Of a stretch of 64,000 nucleotides of DNA, positions 19,720 to 29,900 are shown one piece after another. A program made the position numbers and the translations under genes. The notes beneath the pieces are model-generated. The model was not told the DNA's origin. It saw only the letters and a list, made by a program, of their open reading frames with translations, and did no database searches. Numbering within the stretch: position 1 is the stretch's first letter; every line of letters begins with the position of its first letter. The stretch is from Chitinophaga agrisoli (GTDB taxonomy: Bacteria; Bacteroidota; Bacteroidia; Chitinophagales; Chitinophagaceae), in contig NZ_VUOC01000001.1 in assembly GCF_008386695.1 (NCBI RefSeq), positions 62,001 through 126,000 on the forward strand. The letters are read 5' to 3'.

Positions 19720-22107
19720 ATGAGAAGGCTCAAACAATGGATATTGCGTAAAAAATGGTGGCTCCTGGGCGCTGCTGTACTATTGCTTTTCTACTATTTG
19801 CTGTTACCCAAAAAACTCTTTACGGCCCCCACCTCCTTTGTAATAGAAGACGCCAATGGCGAACTGTTAAGCGCCACCATTGCCACAGACGGACAATGGC
19901 GTTTCCCCGCCGCCGATAAGGTGCCGGAGAAATTTGCCGGCTGTATCACCGCCTATGAGGATAAACGTTTTTATTATCACTGGGGCGTAGACCCGCTGGC
20001 GCTGGGCAGGGCCATTAAACAAAACATAGGACAACGCCGTGTAGTAAGCGGCGGCAGCACCCTTACCATGCAGGTAATACGCCTGTCCCGCAACAAACCA
20101 CGCAGCCTGTGGCAAAAGCTGATAGAAGCAGTACTGGCTACCCGCCTGGAGTTTGCCTGCTCCAAAAAACAGATCTTAGCCGTTTATGCCGGCAATGCAC
20201 CATTTGGAGGTAACGTAGTGGGGCTGGAAGCTGCTGCCTGGCGGTATTATGGCCGCCGTGCAGACCAGCTTTCCTGGGGAGAGATGGCTGCCCTGGCAGT
20301 ATTGCCCAACAGCCCGGCCCTGGTACACCCCGGCAGGAACCGGCGTACGCTGGCCGCCAAAAGGGATCAGCTGCTGGATAAACTCTGGCATCAACATTAT
20401 ATAGACAGTCTTAGCTGCCGCCTGGCCAAACTGGAGCCTTTACCGGACCAGCCCCTGCCCCTGCCGCAGCTGGCGCCCCACCTGCTGGATCATTTCCGGA
20501 AAGACTACCTGCAGTTGTCATCCCCCGGCAGCACCCGCATACGCACCACCGTAGACGCAGACCTGCAAAAGAATGTAAACGGCATAACAGAACGCTACCA
20601 GCACCAGTACAAGGCCAATGGCATCAATAACATTGCGGCCCTGGTACTGGATGTGGAAACCGGCAATACGATGGCCTATGCAGGCAATATCTATAACCCT
20701 GCTGATCCTGAGCTGGAAAGCCATGTAGATGTTATACAGGCGCCCCGCAGCCCCGGCAGCACCCTGAAGCCGGTATTATATGCGGCTATGCTAAATGATG
20801 GATTATTATTGCCGCATACGCTGGTGGCAGATATACCCACCCAGATCGCCGGTTATACCCCGCAGAACTTTGACCTGGGTTTTGATGGAGCGGTGCCCGC
20901 CTCCCGGGCCCTTTCCCGCTCCCTGAACATACCGGCCGTTCGTATGCTGCAGCAATACCGGTATGAGCGTTTTCATGCCCTGCTGAAAAAGATGGGCATC
21001 ACTACCCTTAAACAACCGGCAGATCATTACGGCCTTTCCCTGATCCTGGGAGGGGGCGAGACCACCCTGTGGGAGATGTGCGGCATGTACGCCAGTATGG
21101 CCCGTACCCTGCTGCACCTGGACCAGTATAAGGGTAAATATGACCAGGATGATATCCATGGGCCCAATTATGTAAAAGATATACAACGCCCCTCCCAATA
21201 TGCGCCCAGCCCTGCCGGCGTACTGGATGCCGGCGCTATATGGTACGCCTTTCAGGCCATGGAAGAAGTGATGCGCCCCGGCGAGGAATTGCTGTGGCAA
21301 CAGTTCTCCTCTTCCCAGCGTATTGCCTGGAAAACCGGTACCAGCTTTGGCTTTCGCGATGGCTGGGCTATTGGCGTTACGCCGCAGTATATAGTAGGCG
21401 TATGGGTGGGTAATGCGGATGGAGAGGGCCGCCCCGGCCTGGTAGGCGTAGCTACGGCTGCCCCGGTGCTGTTTGATATTTTCCGCCTGCTGCATACCAG
21501 CGGCTGGTTCCCTACCCCCTATAGCAAATTGCGGAAGATTGAAGTATGCCGGCAAAGCGGCTACCGGGCGGGAGACAGCTGCCCGGATAAAGACTCCTTA
21601 TGGGTGCCATTGGCGGGCTTAAGAAGCGGCCTTTGTCCCTATCACCAGCTTATACACCTGGATCATACCGGCCAATGGCGGGTAACGGCCAACTGCGAAC
21701 CGCCTTCCATGATGTTGCATAAACCCTGGTTTGTATTGCCGCCCGCTATGGAATTCTATTACCGTACCAAGAATAACTATGCGCCGCTGCCGCCTTACAA
21801 ACCGGAATGCCTGGCTACCCTTAACCAGGATAAAGCGCCCATGGAGCTCATTTACCCGCGGCCCAATGCCCGCATATTTGTACCTATAGAAATAGACGGG
21901 CAGCCCGGTGAAACCATCTTTACCGCTACGCACCGCAACAGCAACACGCATATTTACTGGCACCTGGATAATACCTATGTAGGCGCCACCACGGAGTTTC
22001 ACCAAATGGCATTACACCCCGCGCCGGGAAAACATACCATCACCCTGGTAGATGAAGATGGAGAGGAGGTGCACAGTAGTTTTGAGATATTGGCAAAAGA
22101 AAGATGA
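19720..22107 (+). CDS. pbpC: Penicillin-binding protein 1C
   Basis: A bifunctional peptidoglycan synthase anchored by one N-terminal membrane helix (WWLLGAAVLLLFYYLLL). It has a glycosyltransferase 51 domain with EDKRFYYHWGVDP and GGSTLTMQVIRL. The transpeptidase domain has SPGSTLKP (active Ser), SRSLN and KTGTSFG. The C-terminus carries the BiPBP_C domain that marks PBP1C. I start at ATG of MRRLKQW, since the longer reading uses TTG inside an inverted repeat. Bacterial macroglobulin and PBP1C genes are often paired, and the idea is that they defend and repair the wall together. The gene abuts rarA tail to tail with no gap. Confidence 0.95.
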   Translation: MRRLKQWILRKKWWLLGAAVLLLFYYLLLPKKLFTAPTSFVIEDANGELLSATIATDGQWRFPAADKVPEKFAGCITAYEDKRFYYHWGVDPLALGRAIKQNIGQRRVVSGGSTLTMQVIRLSRNKPRSLWQKLIEAVLATRLEFACSKKQILAVYAGNAPFGGNVVGLEAAAWRYYGRRADQLSWGEMAALAVLPNSPALVHPGRNRRTLAAKRDQLLDKLWHQHYIDSLSCRLAKLEPLPDQPLPLPQLAPHLLDHFRKDYLQLSSPGSTRIRTTVDADLQKNVNGITERYQHQYKANGINNIAALVLDVETGNTMAYAGNIYNPADPELESHVDVIQAPRSPGSTLKPVLYAAMLNDGLLLPHTLVADIPTQIAGYTPQNFDLGFDGAVPASRALSRSLNIPAVRMLQQYRYERFHALLKKMGITTLKQPADHYGLSLILGGGETTLWEMCGMYASMARTLLHLDQYKGKYDQDDIHGPNYVKDIQRPSQYAPSPAGVLDAGAIWYAFQAMEEVMRPGEELLWQQFSSSQRIAWKTGTSFGFRDGWAIGVTPQYIVGVWVGNADGEGRPGLVGVATAAPVLFDIFRLLHTSGWFPTPYSKLRKIEVCRQSGYRAGDSCPDKDSLWVPLAGLRSGLCPYHQLIHLDHTGQWRVTANCEPPSMMLHKPWFVLPPAMEFYYRTKNNYAPLPPYKPECLATLNQDKAPMELIYPRPNARIFVPIEIDGQPGETIFTATHRNSNTHIYWHLDNTYVGATTEFHQMALHPAPGKHTITLVDEDGEEVHSSFEILAKER

Positions 22108-23364
22108 TCAGTAATTGTATTTCTCTTTCCACAAAGCTTTCAGGTATTTCCGCAGCTCGTCTTCCCTTGGGTTTTTGCCTGGGTCGTAGAGCTTCATGCC
22201 CCGGATCTCATCCGGCAGGTATTCCTGCGATGCAAAATTGTTATCATAATCATGCGCATAGGCATAATCTTTACCATAACCCTGATCCTTCATTAATTTG
22301 GTGGGCGCATTGCGGATATGTAATGGCACCGGCAGGTCGCCGGTTTGGGATACTACAGACAAGGCGCTGTTAATGGCCATATAAGAGGCATTACTCTTGG
22401 GAGAGGAAGCCAGGTAGGTAGCGCATTGCGACAGGATGATACGGGCCTCCGGGTAACCGATCAGGTTTACGGCCTGGAAGCAGTTGGTGGCCAGTAACAG
22501 GGCATTAGGATTGGCATTGCCAATGTCTTCAGAAGCCAGGATCACCAGACGGCGGGCAATGAACTTCACATCCTCCCCACCGGCTATCATACGCGCCAGC
22601 CAGTATACCGCCCCATTGGGATCGCTGCCGCGGATGGATTTAATAAAGGCGGAAATGATATCATAATGCTGCTCTCCGCTTTTATCGTAGATAGCGATCC
22701 GCTGCTGCGCAATATCCATCACTTTCTGATCTGTGATCACCACAGGTTTTTCCTGCAGGGTATCTACTACCAGCTCAAACAGGTTAAGCAGTTTGCGGGC
22801 ATCGCCGCCAGAGATATTCATCAGGGCGGTGGTCTCCTTTATATCGATCTCCTTTTCGCGCAACCACTCATCTTTTTCCATGGCCTGCTGCAATAGCTGC
22901 CGCAGCTCTGGCTCTGAGAGGGGCTTTAACACATATACCTGGCAGCGGGAGAGCAAGGCCGCATTCACCTCAAAGGAAGGGTTTTCTGTAGTGGCGCCTA
23001 TTAGTGTGATAATGCCTTTTTCTACAGCGCCCAGCAGCGCATCCTGCTGGGATTTATTAAACCGGTGTATTTCATCAATAAAAAGTACGGCATGCCCCTG
23101 CCGCCTTGCGATCTCTATTACTTCCCGCACCTCTTTTACACCGGCCGAAATGGCGCTTAATGTATAAAAAGGTACCTGTAACGTATGGGCGATGATATTA
23201 GCGATGGTGGTTTTGCCCACGCCGGGCGGGCCCCACAAGATCATCGAGGGTATTTTGCCTTGTTGCAGCGCTTTTCTCAGTATGCTCCCCTTCCCGGTCA
23301 GGTGTTCCTGCCCCACGAGCTCATCCAGCGCGGCCGGTCTTAAACGTTCTGCTAAAGGTTCCAT
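22108..23364 (-). CDS. rarA: Replication-associated recombination protein A (AAA+ ATPase)
   Basis: 418 residues. The N-terminus PLAERLRPAALDELVGQEHL is the RarA/MgsA signature. Walker A is GPPGVGKTTIAN, Walker B is LFIDEIHRFNKSQQDALL and a sensor stretch reads IGATTENPSFEVN. The C-terminal MgsA domain includes IRGSDPNGAVYWLARMI and ends with the typical GMKLYDPGKNPREDELR. RarA acts at stalled replication forks with SSB. I start at MEPLAERL; an ATG 24 bp upstream is possible. Its stop codon is directly adjacent to the pbpC stop codon. Confidence 0.96.
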   Translation of the reverse strand: MEPLAERLRPAALDELVGQEHLTGKGSILRKALQQGKIPSMILWGPPGVGKTTIANIIAHTLQVPFYTLSAISAGVKEVREVIEIARRQGHAVLFIDEIHRFNKSQQDALLGAVEKGIITLIGATTENPSFEVNAALLSRCQVYVLKPLSEPELRQLLQQAMEKDEWLREKEIDIKETTALMNISGGDARKLLNLFELVVDTLQEKPVVITDQKVMDIAQQRIAIYDKSGEQHYDIISAFIKSIRGSDPNGAVYWLARMIAGGEDVKFIARRLVILASEDIGNANPNALLLATNCFQAVNLIGYPEARIILSQCATYLASSPKSNASYMAINSALSVVSQTGDLPVPLHIRNAPTKLMKDQGYGKDYAYAHDYDNNFASQEYLPDEIRGMKLYDPGKNPREDELRKYLKALWKEKYNY

Positions 23365-23446
23365 ATTCAGTAATATTTCAATGGTCATTAGTACATATCG
23401 CGTACCAGCGGGTTATCAGGATACCTGCGATATGGATGACCAGGTA

Positions 23447-23962
23447 TTATTCGCTATCGCTATCCTTTGTACGCCCGGTATTTATCTGCCAGTATTTCAG
23501 GAAGGTAAACGACAACGCACAGTTCACCAATACGCCCAATGCATGGATCAGCAGGAAAATGATCAGGCCTGTCATCATACCACGCAGGTCTTTGATAGTG
23601 GGCACCGGTTGGCTTTTAGGCATTTGTTTTAATACCTCCGTCAGCATTTCATCCATATGGCTCAGGCCTACAAAACCATTAGAAATGAGCAATACGGCAT
23701 AAAAGATGGCCATAAAACCCATAATGCGGATGCCGCCTGGCGTATTGGTCTTTAATGGTCTGGAAGAGTCGCGGAGGCTTTGCTGCAGGGAAATGCTCAA
23801 TACGCTGTGTATGACCACCGCGCCGGTAAGCAACATAAAAATAAGCACTGGCGATAAGGCTACCATAAACAGTAATGCCAGCAACATCATCAGCACAAAA
23901 AACCCTGCTATTAATAAATTTACAATGCTCAGGAACCGGAATAGTCCAAACTTTGAAGACAT
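23447..23962 (-). CDS. Four-helix integral membrane protein, unknown
   Basis: 171 residues with about four hydrophobic segments: VNLLIAGFFVLMMLLALLF, then LIFMLLTGAVVIHSVLSI, IMGFMAIFYAVLLISNGF, and LIIFLLIHALGVLVNCAL near the C-terminus. A charged loop follows the third helix (HMDEMLTEVLKQM). No family is recognised. It lies 58 bp upstream of rarA in the same orientation and may be co-transcribed with it. Confidence 0.65.
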   Translation of the reverse strand: MSSKFGLFRFLSIVNLLIAGFFVLMMLLALLFMVALSPVLIFMLLTGAVVIHSVLSISLQQSLRDSSRPLKTNTPGGIRIMGFMAIFYAVLLISNGFVGLSHMDEMLTEVLKQMPKSQPVPTIKDLRGMMTGLIIFLLIHALGVLVNCALSFTFLKYWQINTGRTKDSDSE

Positions 23963-24072
23963 GATCTTGCTTTTTTTATAGCTACAAACCTAGCTAAATT
24001 ACTTGAGAGTCGCCGGTCATCAATTTTTGTTCCCTGTAGTCCCCAAATCCATTAAAAAATGGTTAAATCGTG

Positions 24073-24080
24073 TATATTTA
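24073..24080 (+). promoter_or_regulatory. -7-like element upstream of the M13 peptidase
   Basis: TATATTTA matches TAnnTTTG at all but the last fixed position and lies 21 bp before the preferred start codon. Its position argues against the longer reading that would begin at 24003. Confidence 0.4.
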
Positions 24081-24101
24081 GCCACTAAACCTGTTTTACT
24101 T

Positions 24102-26156
24102 ATGAATAACACCAATGCTGTAAAGCTCCTGTTGCTCGCAGCCGTTTCCACTATGGCGGCCTGTAACACCGGAAGCTCCACAGACCAGGTAGCCACAGAT
24201 TCCACGAAAGTGCCTGCCTTTGAACTGAGCTCCATTGACTCCAGCTACAAACCTTGTGACGACTTTGACGATTTCACCAATGGCAACTGGAAGAAGAATA
24301 ATCCTATCCCCTCCACAGAAAGCCGCTGGGGCGCCTTTAATGTACTGGATAAGGAGAATAAGGAAGTAAGGCTTAAAGGCATCATTGCGGAGATCACCCA
24401 ACAGACAGATCTCAAAGCCGGTACTGAAGAACAACAGATCGCAGATTATTACAAATCCTTCCTGGATACCGCTACCATTGAGAAGCTGGGCATTACCCCG
24501 CTGCAGCCTTATCTTGATAAGATCAATATGGTAAAATCCCTGGACGAATGGTCCAAGGTAAGCGGCGAACTGCAGAAGATGGGCATTACCACTTTTGCTG
24601 TATTCTCTGTAGACGCTGACGCCCGCAACAGCGCTATGAATGCGCTGTATGAATACCAGAGCGGCTTAAGCTTAAGGGAAAGAAGCTATTATGACAGAAC
24701 GGATTCCAACACCGTAAATGTGCGCAATGAATTTGTAAAACATGTGGATACTATGTTCCGCATGGCTGGTTTCACCGATAAGGACCCCGGAAAAACATTG
24801 CTGGCCTTTGAAACCAAACTGGCCAAGCTACAGCTGACCAACGTAGAAAGGCGCGATCCGGTAAAGACCTATAATAAAGCTGCTTTTAGCGAATTAAAGA
24901 CCCTTGCGCCCCAGTTTAACTGGGAAGCTTATAGCAGTGAGCAGGGTGTTAAAGCAGATACGCTGATCATAGAGAACAAAGACTATCTGAAAAAAGCCGG
25001 CGCCCTGCTGGCCGCTACGCCGGTAGAAACGCTGAAATTGTATACCCGCTGGCAGCTGCTGAGCCGTTTTGCCGGTTTCCTGCCCAAACAGTTTGACAAT
25101 GCCGCCTTCCGCTTCTATGGTACGGTAATGAGTGGCCAGAAGGAACAGAAAAAACGTCCTGAAAGAGCCATCCGCTCTACAGATGGTACGCTGGGTATGC
25201 CGCTGGGCAAACTGTTCGCCAAGAAATACTTCCCGGAAAGCTCCAAACAGAAGGTATCTGAAATGATCGAAAATGTGCGCAGCGTATTTGGCGAAAGGAT
25301 AGATAAGCTTACCTGGATGAGCGACTCTACCAAAAAAATGGCGCATAAAAAGCTGGCTTCCTTCACCTACAAGATAGGTTACCCGGATAAATGGAAAGAT
25401 TATACCTCCATTAAGGTACAGCCAGGCACACTGATCGAAAACATCATTTCCGCCTCCAACTACGATAATAATGAGGCTGTTTCTAAAATAGGCAAGCCGG
25501 TAGACCGTTCTGAGTGGCAAATGACGCCCCAGATGGTGAATGCTTACTATAACCCGCTGAATAACGAAGTGGTATTCCCTGCCGGTATACTGCAACCTCC
25601 ATTCTTTAATCCAAATGCGGACGACGCGATCAACTACGGTGGCATTATTGCCGTTATAGGCCACGAATTCACCCACGGGTTTGATGACCAGGGCTCCCAG
25701 TTTGACGCTGAAGGTAACCTGAAGAACTGGTGGACGCCTGCGGACCGCGCCGCCTTTGACAAGCTGACCAAACGTTACAGCAACTATTTCAGCAATATTG
25801 AGGCCCTACCCGGCTTCCATATCAACGGCGACCTGACCATTGGCGAAAACGTAGCGGATCTGGGCGGTCTTACACTGGCTTATTATGCGCTGGCAAAATC
25901 TATCCAGGGCAAGCCGGAGCCGCAGCCGATAGACGGTTTCACCTGGAAACAGCGTTTCTTCCTGGGCTGGGCGCAGGTATGGCACGGTAACACCACCGAT
26001 GCGGCCCTGCGTAACCAGATACAGACAGACCCGCACTCCCCCGGCCGTTTCCGTATTAACGGCCCCCTGCCGCACCTGAAAGAGTTCCAGGATGCCTGGG
26101 GTTGCACCGGTGGCAAAATGACGCTGCCTGATACTGCCCGCGTAGTGATCTGGTAA
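24102..26156 (+). CDS. M13-family (neprilysin/PepO-like) zinc metallopeptidase, lipoprotein
   Basis: 684 residues from the ATG at 24102, which gives a clean lipoprotein signal (LLLLAAVSTMAACN). The zinc site is HEFTH (His521, Glu522, His525) in VIGHEFTHGFDDQG, and the third ligand is Glu582 in GENVADLGGL. The substrate-binding string NAYYNPLNNEVVFPAGILQPP is the M13 NAYY motif followed by the hydrophobic loop. M13 enzymes are endopeptidases for peptides of limited size, so a periplasmic or surface role in peptide turnover is likely. A strong terminator follows immediately. Confidence 0.95.
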   Translation: MNNTNAVKLLLLAAVSTMAACNTGSSTDQVATDSTKVPAFELSSIDSSYKPCDDFDDFTNGNWKKNNPIPSTESRWGAFNVLDKENKEVRLKGIIAEITQQTDLKAGTEEQQIADYYKSFLDTATIEKLGITPLQPYLDKINMVKSLDEWSKVSGELQKMGITTFAVFSVDADARNSAMNALYEYQSGLSLRERSYYDRTDSNTVNVRNEFVKHVDTMFRMAGFTDKDPGKTLLAFETKLAKLQLTNVERRDPVKTYNKAAFSELKTLAPQFNWEAYSSEQGVKADTLIIENKDYLKKAGALLAATPVETLKLYTRWQLLSRFAGFLPKQFDNAAFRFYGTVMSGQKEQKKRPERAIRSTDGTLGMPLGKLFAKKYFPESSKQKVSEMIENVRSVFGERIDKLTWMSDSTKKMAHKKLASFTYKIGYPDKWKDYTSIKVQPGTLIENIISASNYDNNEAVSKIGKPVDRSEWQMTPQMVNAYYNPLNNEVVFPAGILQPPFFNPNADDAINYGGIIAVIGHEFTHGFDDQGSQFDAEGNLKNWWTPADRAAFDKLTKRYSNYFSNIEALPGFHINGDLTIGENVADLGGLTLAYYALAKSIQGKPEPQPIDGFTWKQRFFLGWAQVWHGNTTDAALRNQIQTDPHSPGRFRINGPLPHLKEFQDAWGCTGGKMTLPDTARVVIW

Positions 26157-26180
26157 TAATTAATTATATGAATAATAGCA

Positions 26181-26224
26181 CAATGGCCCCCGTGGTAATT
26201 CTTACTACGGGGGCCATTGTTTTT
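26181..26224 (+). terminator. Strong intrinsic terminator after the M13 peptidase
   Basis: Perfect 13-bp outer arms (26181-26193 and 26207-26219) continue through one G-U pair and a 4-bp inner stem to a 3-nt loop. TTTTT follows at 220-224 of the 26-kb block. Confidence 0.9.
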
Positions 26225-26260
26225 GGCGTATATTTGTTGCAACTTTTAAACTGACCAGAC

Positions 26261-26482
26261 ATGAAGAAGATTGTGAAACAATATCAGAAAGAGCTCCGTA
26301 ACATATTACTGCTGGCGCTGCTGGTGGCTGTGCTTCCTTATCTGCCGCAGGCCTTCCATTTCCTGGAAACGTTCACCGGTACCATGCTGGCACTGGCGCT
26401 GCTAAGTGGCTGCGTACTGGGCCTGAGCCTGAAACTGCATTACCGCCTTGTGATAATGCGCATCAACCGTGACAATCAATAA
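26261..26482 (+). CDS. Small two-helix membrane protein
   Basis: 73 residues with a basic N-terminus (MKKIVKQYQKELRN) and two hydrophobic segments (ILLLALLVAVLPYL and TMLALALLSGCVLGLSL), followed by a basic tail (YRLVIMRINRD). By the positive-inside rule both ends should be cytoplasmic. The function is not known. It lies 10 bp before the YHS-domain lipoprotein gene, so the two probably share a transcript. Confidence 0.6.
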   Translation: MKKIVKQYQKELRNILLLALLVAVLPYLPQAFHFLETFTGTMLALALLSGCVLGLSLKLHYRLVIMRINRDNQ

Positions 26483-26492
26483 AAACATGATC

Positions 26493-26771
26493 ATGAAGAA
26501 ACTGTGCTATATCGTTTTCTTTGCAGGCGCCTTGATGGCCTGTGGCTCCTCCAATACGCAACAGCCGGCTATGACGGCACAACAGGAAGATACAGTGGCT
26601 GCCACCCTGATAGCAGATGGTAAAATGGGCGATCCGGTATGCCAGATGCCCTACGATACCAGCTATCATGAGTTTAGCGTGTATAAAGGGGATACCGTGA
26701 ATTTCTGCTCCCCTACCTGTAAAGGAGTATTTGACAAGAACCCGGATAAATATGCCGTGAATCTGAAGTAA
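26493..26771 (+). CDS. YHS-domain lipoprotein
   Basis: About 92 residues. The signal peptide and lipobox read IVFFAGALMACGSS. The C-terminal half is a YHS domain: DPVCQMPYDTSYHEF, then VNFCSPTCKGVFDKNPDKY. The conserved Cys residues of PVC, FC and TCK could bind a metal, as YHS domains do in copper and heavy-metal proteins. I begin at the Met of MKKLCY; another Met two codons upstream is equally usable. The partner and metal are unknown. Confidence 0.8.
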   Translation: MKKLCYIVFFAGALMACGSSNTQQPAMTAQQEDTVAATLIADGKMGDPVCQMPYDTSYHEFSVYKGDTVNFCSPTCKGVFDKNPDKYAVNLK

Positions 26772-26790
26772 CGACTTAATCAGGATAAAA

Positions 26791-26827
26791 TAAAAGCGTC
26801 CCGTGGGAATACCGCGGGACGCTTTTA
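26791..26827. terminator. Bidirectional terminator between the YHS gene and TonB receptor 1
   Basis: A perfect 13-bp stem (TAAAAGCGTCCCG at 26791-26803 with its complement at 26815-26827) and an 11-nt loop. The stem ends are A-rich on one side and T-rich on the other, so it can terminate both converging transcripts. Confidence 0.88.
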
Positions 26828-26905
26828 TTTTATAAAGGCACAAGGGCCGATCAAATACTGATCAGCCCTTGTTGAAAAAAGCAATATATGTTGTACGATT
26901 TGCCG

Positions 26906-29900
26906 TTAGAAGCTATACCTCAAACCCAGCTGCATCTGGTACCGGGATGCAAAGAAATCCTTGGAGTAAGGCGTTCCCGGATCGGACCAGGTGTATTTGG
27001 GAAAATCAGTAGCCGGGTTCACCACTTTGCCCGCAGACTTTAATCCTACGCTGGCGGTAGAGTTAAAGGTATTGGAAGAGAAGTATTGGATACCCCAGTT
27101 CTTATTCAGCAGGTTGGTCAGGTTCACGATATCATAAGTTAATGTAATGGTATGTGTACGTTTACCGGCTTTCAGGTTCAGGTCCTGGCTAAAGCGGAAA
27201 TCTGCCTGTGTGTTCCAGGGGGTACGGCCACCGTTACGCTCTGTAAACTGGCCTCTGCGGCTGCTCAGGTATTTATCCTTGTCAATGTAGGAATCAAATG
27301 CAGCTGCCTGCTGTGCAGCGGTAGGGCCATTGGCGATGTCGTTAAAGAAATTAACGGTCTCACCCTTGTTGGGAATGTAGGCCAGGCTCACCTGCTGCGG
27401 CGTATTCTGTACGGTAGCATTCAGGAAACCGTAGGTGAAAGGCACGCCGGAAGAAGTGTTAAAGAATACTGCAAAGTTAGAGATCCATTTACCTTTTTTA
27501 TTCCAATCCAGTTTGTAGTTAGCGGTAGCTACGATACGATGACGGATATCGAAGTTAGAATAAGCCAGCTGCGGATTGTTAGGATTCAATGCCTGGTTCA
27601 GCTGCCAGTTAGACTCCATGGAGTTACGGATACCGTTGGTGATATCTTTAGACTGGCCATAAGTATACGCTACGCTGGCGTTTAAACCAAATTTGAAGCG
27701 TTTGTTTACCTGACCGGTGATGCTGTAACGGTAGCCCTGATCTGTGTTAGACAGCTGGTAGGCATTGGTATACAGCGGGTTTATTTTACTACCGGTGAAG
27801 ATAGGCTGCTGGTGGCCCTTATCATATGCTTCGTAGTAGAACGGATTATCTGTAAGGTTCACCTGCTGGAAACGCAGATCATGAATGGTTTTGGTATAGA
27901 TACCTTCTACGGTGAAACGCCACTGGTCTGCAGTAGTATAATCTACAGCCAGGCTGCTCCTCCACATCTGCGGCATCTTAAAGTTATTATCAATCATATC
28001 CACCTGGGTAGCGCCTTTAGCGTCATGCGGGTCCTTATTCTGTCCGCTTACGAACTGAGCCAGGCCGTTAGGATTGGTGGAGATAGGGTTGGTACCCGGT
28101 ACAGGGCGGTCGTTATCAGAAGTGTAGCCAAACTTGGTATCATAAGCACCGTAAGTAACGCCGTTGTTATAATAGGCATAACCTAACCAGGCAAACGGAA
28201 TACGGCCGGTGAACAGACCGGTACCGCCGCGTAGTATAATACTCTGGTCACCTTTGATATCGTAGTTAAACCCTAAACGGGGAGAGATCTGCACATTGTT
28301 CAGGTACTTATTCCTGATATCCTTGGGTTGGGTATAGGAATAGGTGGTGCTAAAGTTGGGATCTACCGGCGCGCCGGTGGTCTTATCGCTCAGCGGCTGC
28401 ATATTGGGCAGGTAGGTATAATCCAAACGTACACCGGGCGTTAATTTAAAGCGGTCTGTCAGGGAAATCTCATCCTGCGCATACAGGCTGTACAGCTGTA
28501 CTTTAAACTGCGCCGGCGGATTGGCCATGATAAAGTCGCGGGTATTGTTCTCGTAGTTAAAGTTGCCACGCACGCGGGAAGGTTTGTCTGCCAGGAAATC
28601 GCCTATGGAGTTGTAATCCACACGGCCATTCCAGGAGTTCACGAAACCATAGGTAATATTATACAACTCGTTGTGCGTACCAATGTTGATATTATGGATG
28701 CCTTTGAAGATGGTTACGTTATCCGTAAACTCAAAGGTCTTTTGTTTCATGTTAAAGATAGCTGCTTCACGGTCTGTACCCAGGAAGATAGTACCGCCGT
28801 TGGAAGCGATCTGGATCTGGGCCAGTGCCGGATTAGACGTTGGATCACGATAATCGTGTATGCTGGAATAACCTACGATCAGGCTGTTGGATAAGGTATT
28901 GGAGAACTGGCTTTTCAGTTCCGCAACGGTAGAGCTCTGGTTATTCACCTGTTTGTAGTCGATACCGCTAAAACGGAAGTTCTGCTGGTCGCGCTCCAGG
29001 TTAGTAGCCTGGGAGAAGATGGTATTGTTACGGATAGACAGCTGGTGTTTATCATTGATATGCCAGTCTGCACGGTTAAACAGTTTTACTGAGTTGGAGT
29101 AAATACTGGTATTACCGAAGGTTCCGGGATCATAATCTTTTCCAAAGGACAACATTTTCTCTTTGATCTGCCCTGCCTGATCTGCGGTAAGCAGCGGCAT
29201 ATCAGGAGAACCTGCAGCCAGGATCACGGGGTCTGTACGGCGGGTCACCTCTTCGTTGGTGAAGAAGAACAGTTTGTCTTTTATGATGGGGAACCCTAAA
29301 CGTACGCCCGTCTGGTAATCATGAAAATCAGAAGGCAGTTTGGAACCGTCGCCGGCGTTGTTGGGGCCTATCATGAAGGCGCCGCGGCCAAAACCGTATA
29401 CGGAGCCATGGAACTCGTTGGTACCGCTACGGGTAACGGCATTGATACTGCCGCCCAGGAAGTTACCGATCTTCACATCATAAGGCGCCAGGTACACCTG
29501 TATATCCTGGATAGCATCCAGGGATACGGGATTGGTACGGGTGCTGCTGCCCGGCTGACCGGAAGTATTGGTCTGGCCGCCCAGGGAAGGGCTAAAGCCG
29601 ATAGCGTCGTTATTGATAGCGCCATCTACCGTTACGTTATTGTAGCGGAAGTTGGTGCCCAGAAATGAGTTGTTATTGCTTTGCGGCGTAACGCGGGTAA
29701 AATCCTGCAGGCTGCGGCTCAGGGAAGGCAGGGTTTTAAGCTGCTCCTGGTTAATGCGGCCGGATTTAGGCGCAGTAGCGCCTACCACCACGATCTCGCT
29801 CAGTGCGGTAGATTCTTCCTGTAATTTAAAGTTAAAGCTGGTGCCGCCCAGGCCCAGGCTTACATCATTCTTTTCTTCTTTTTTGTAGCCAATAAAAGAT

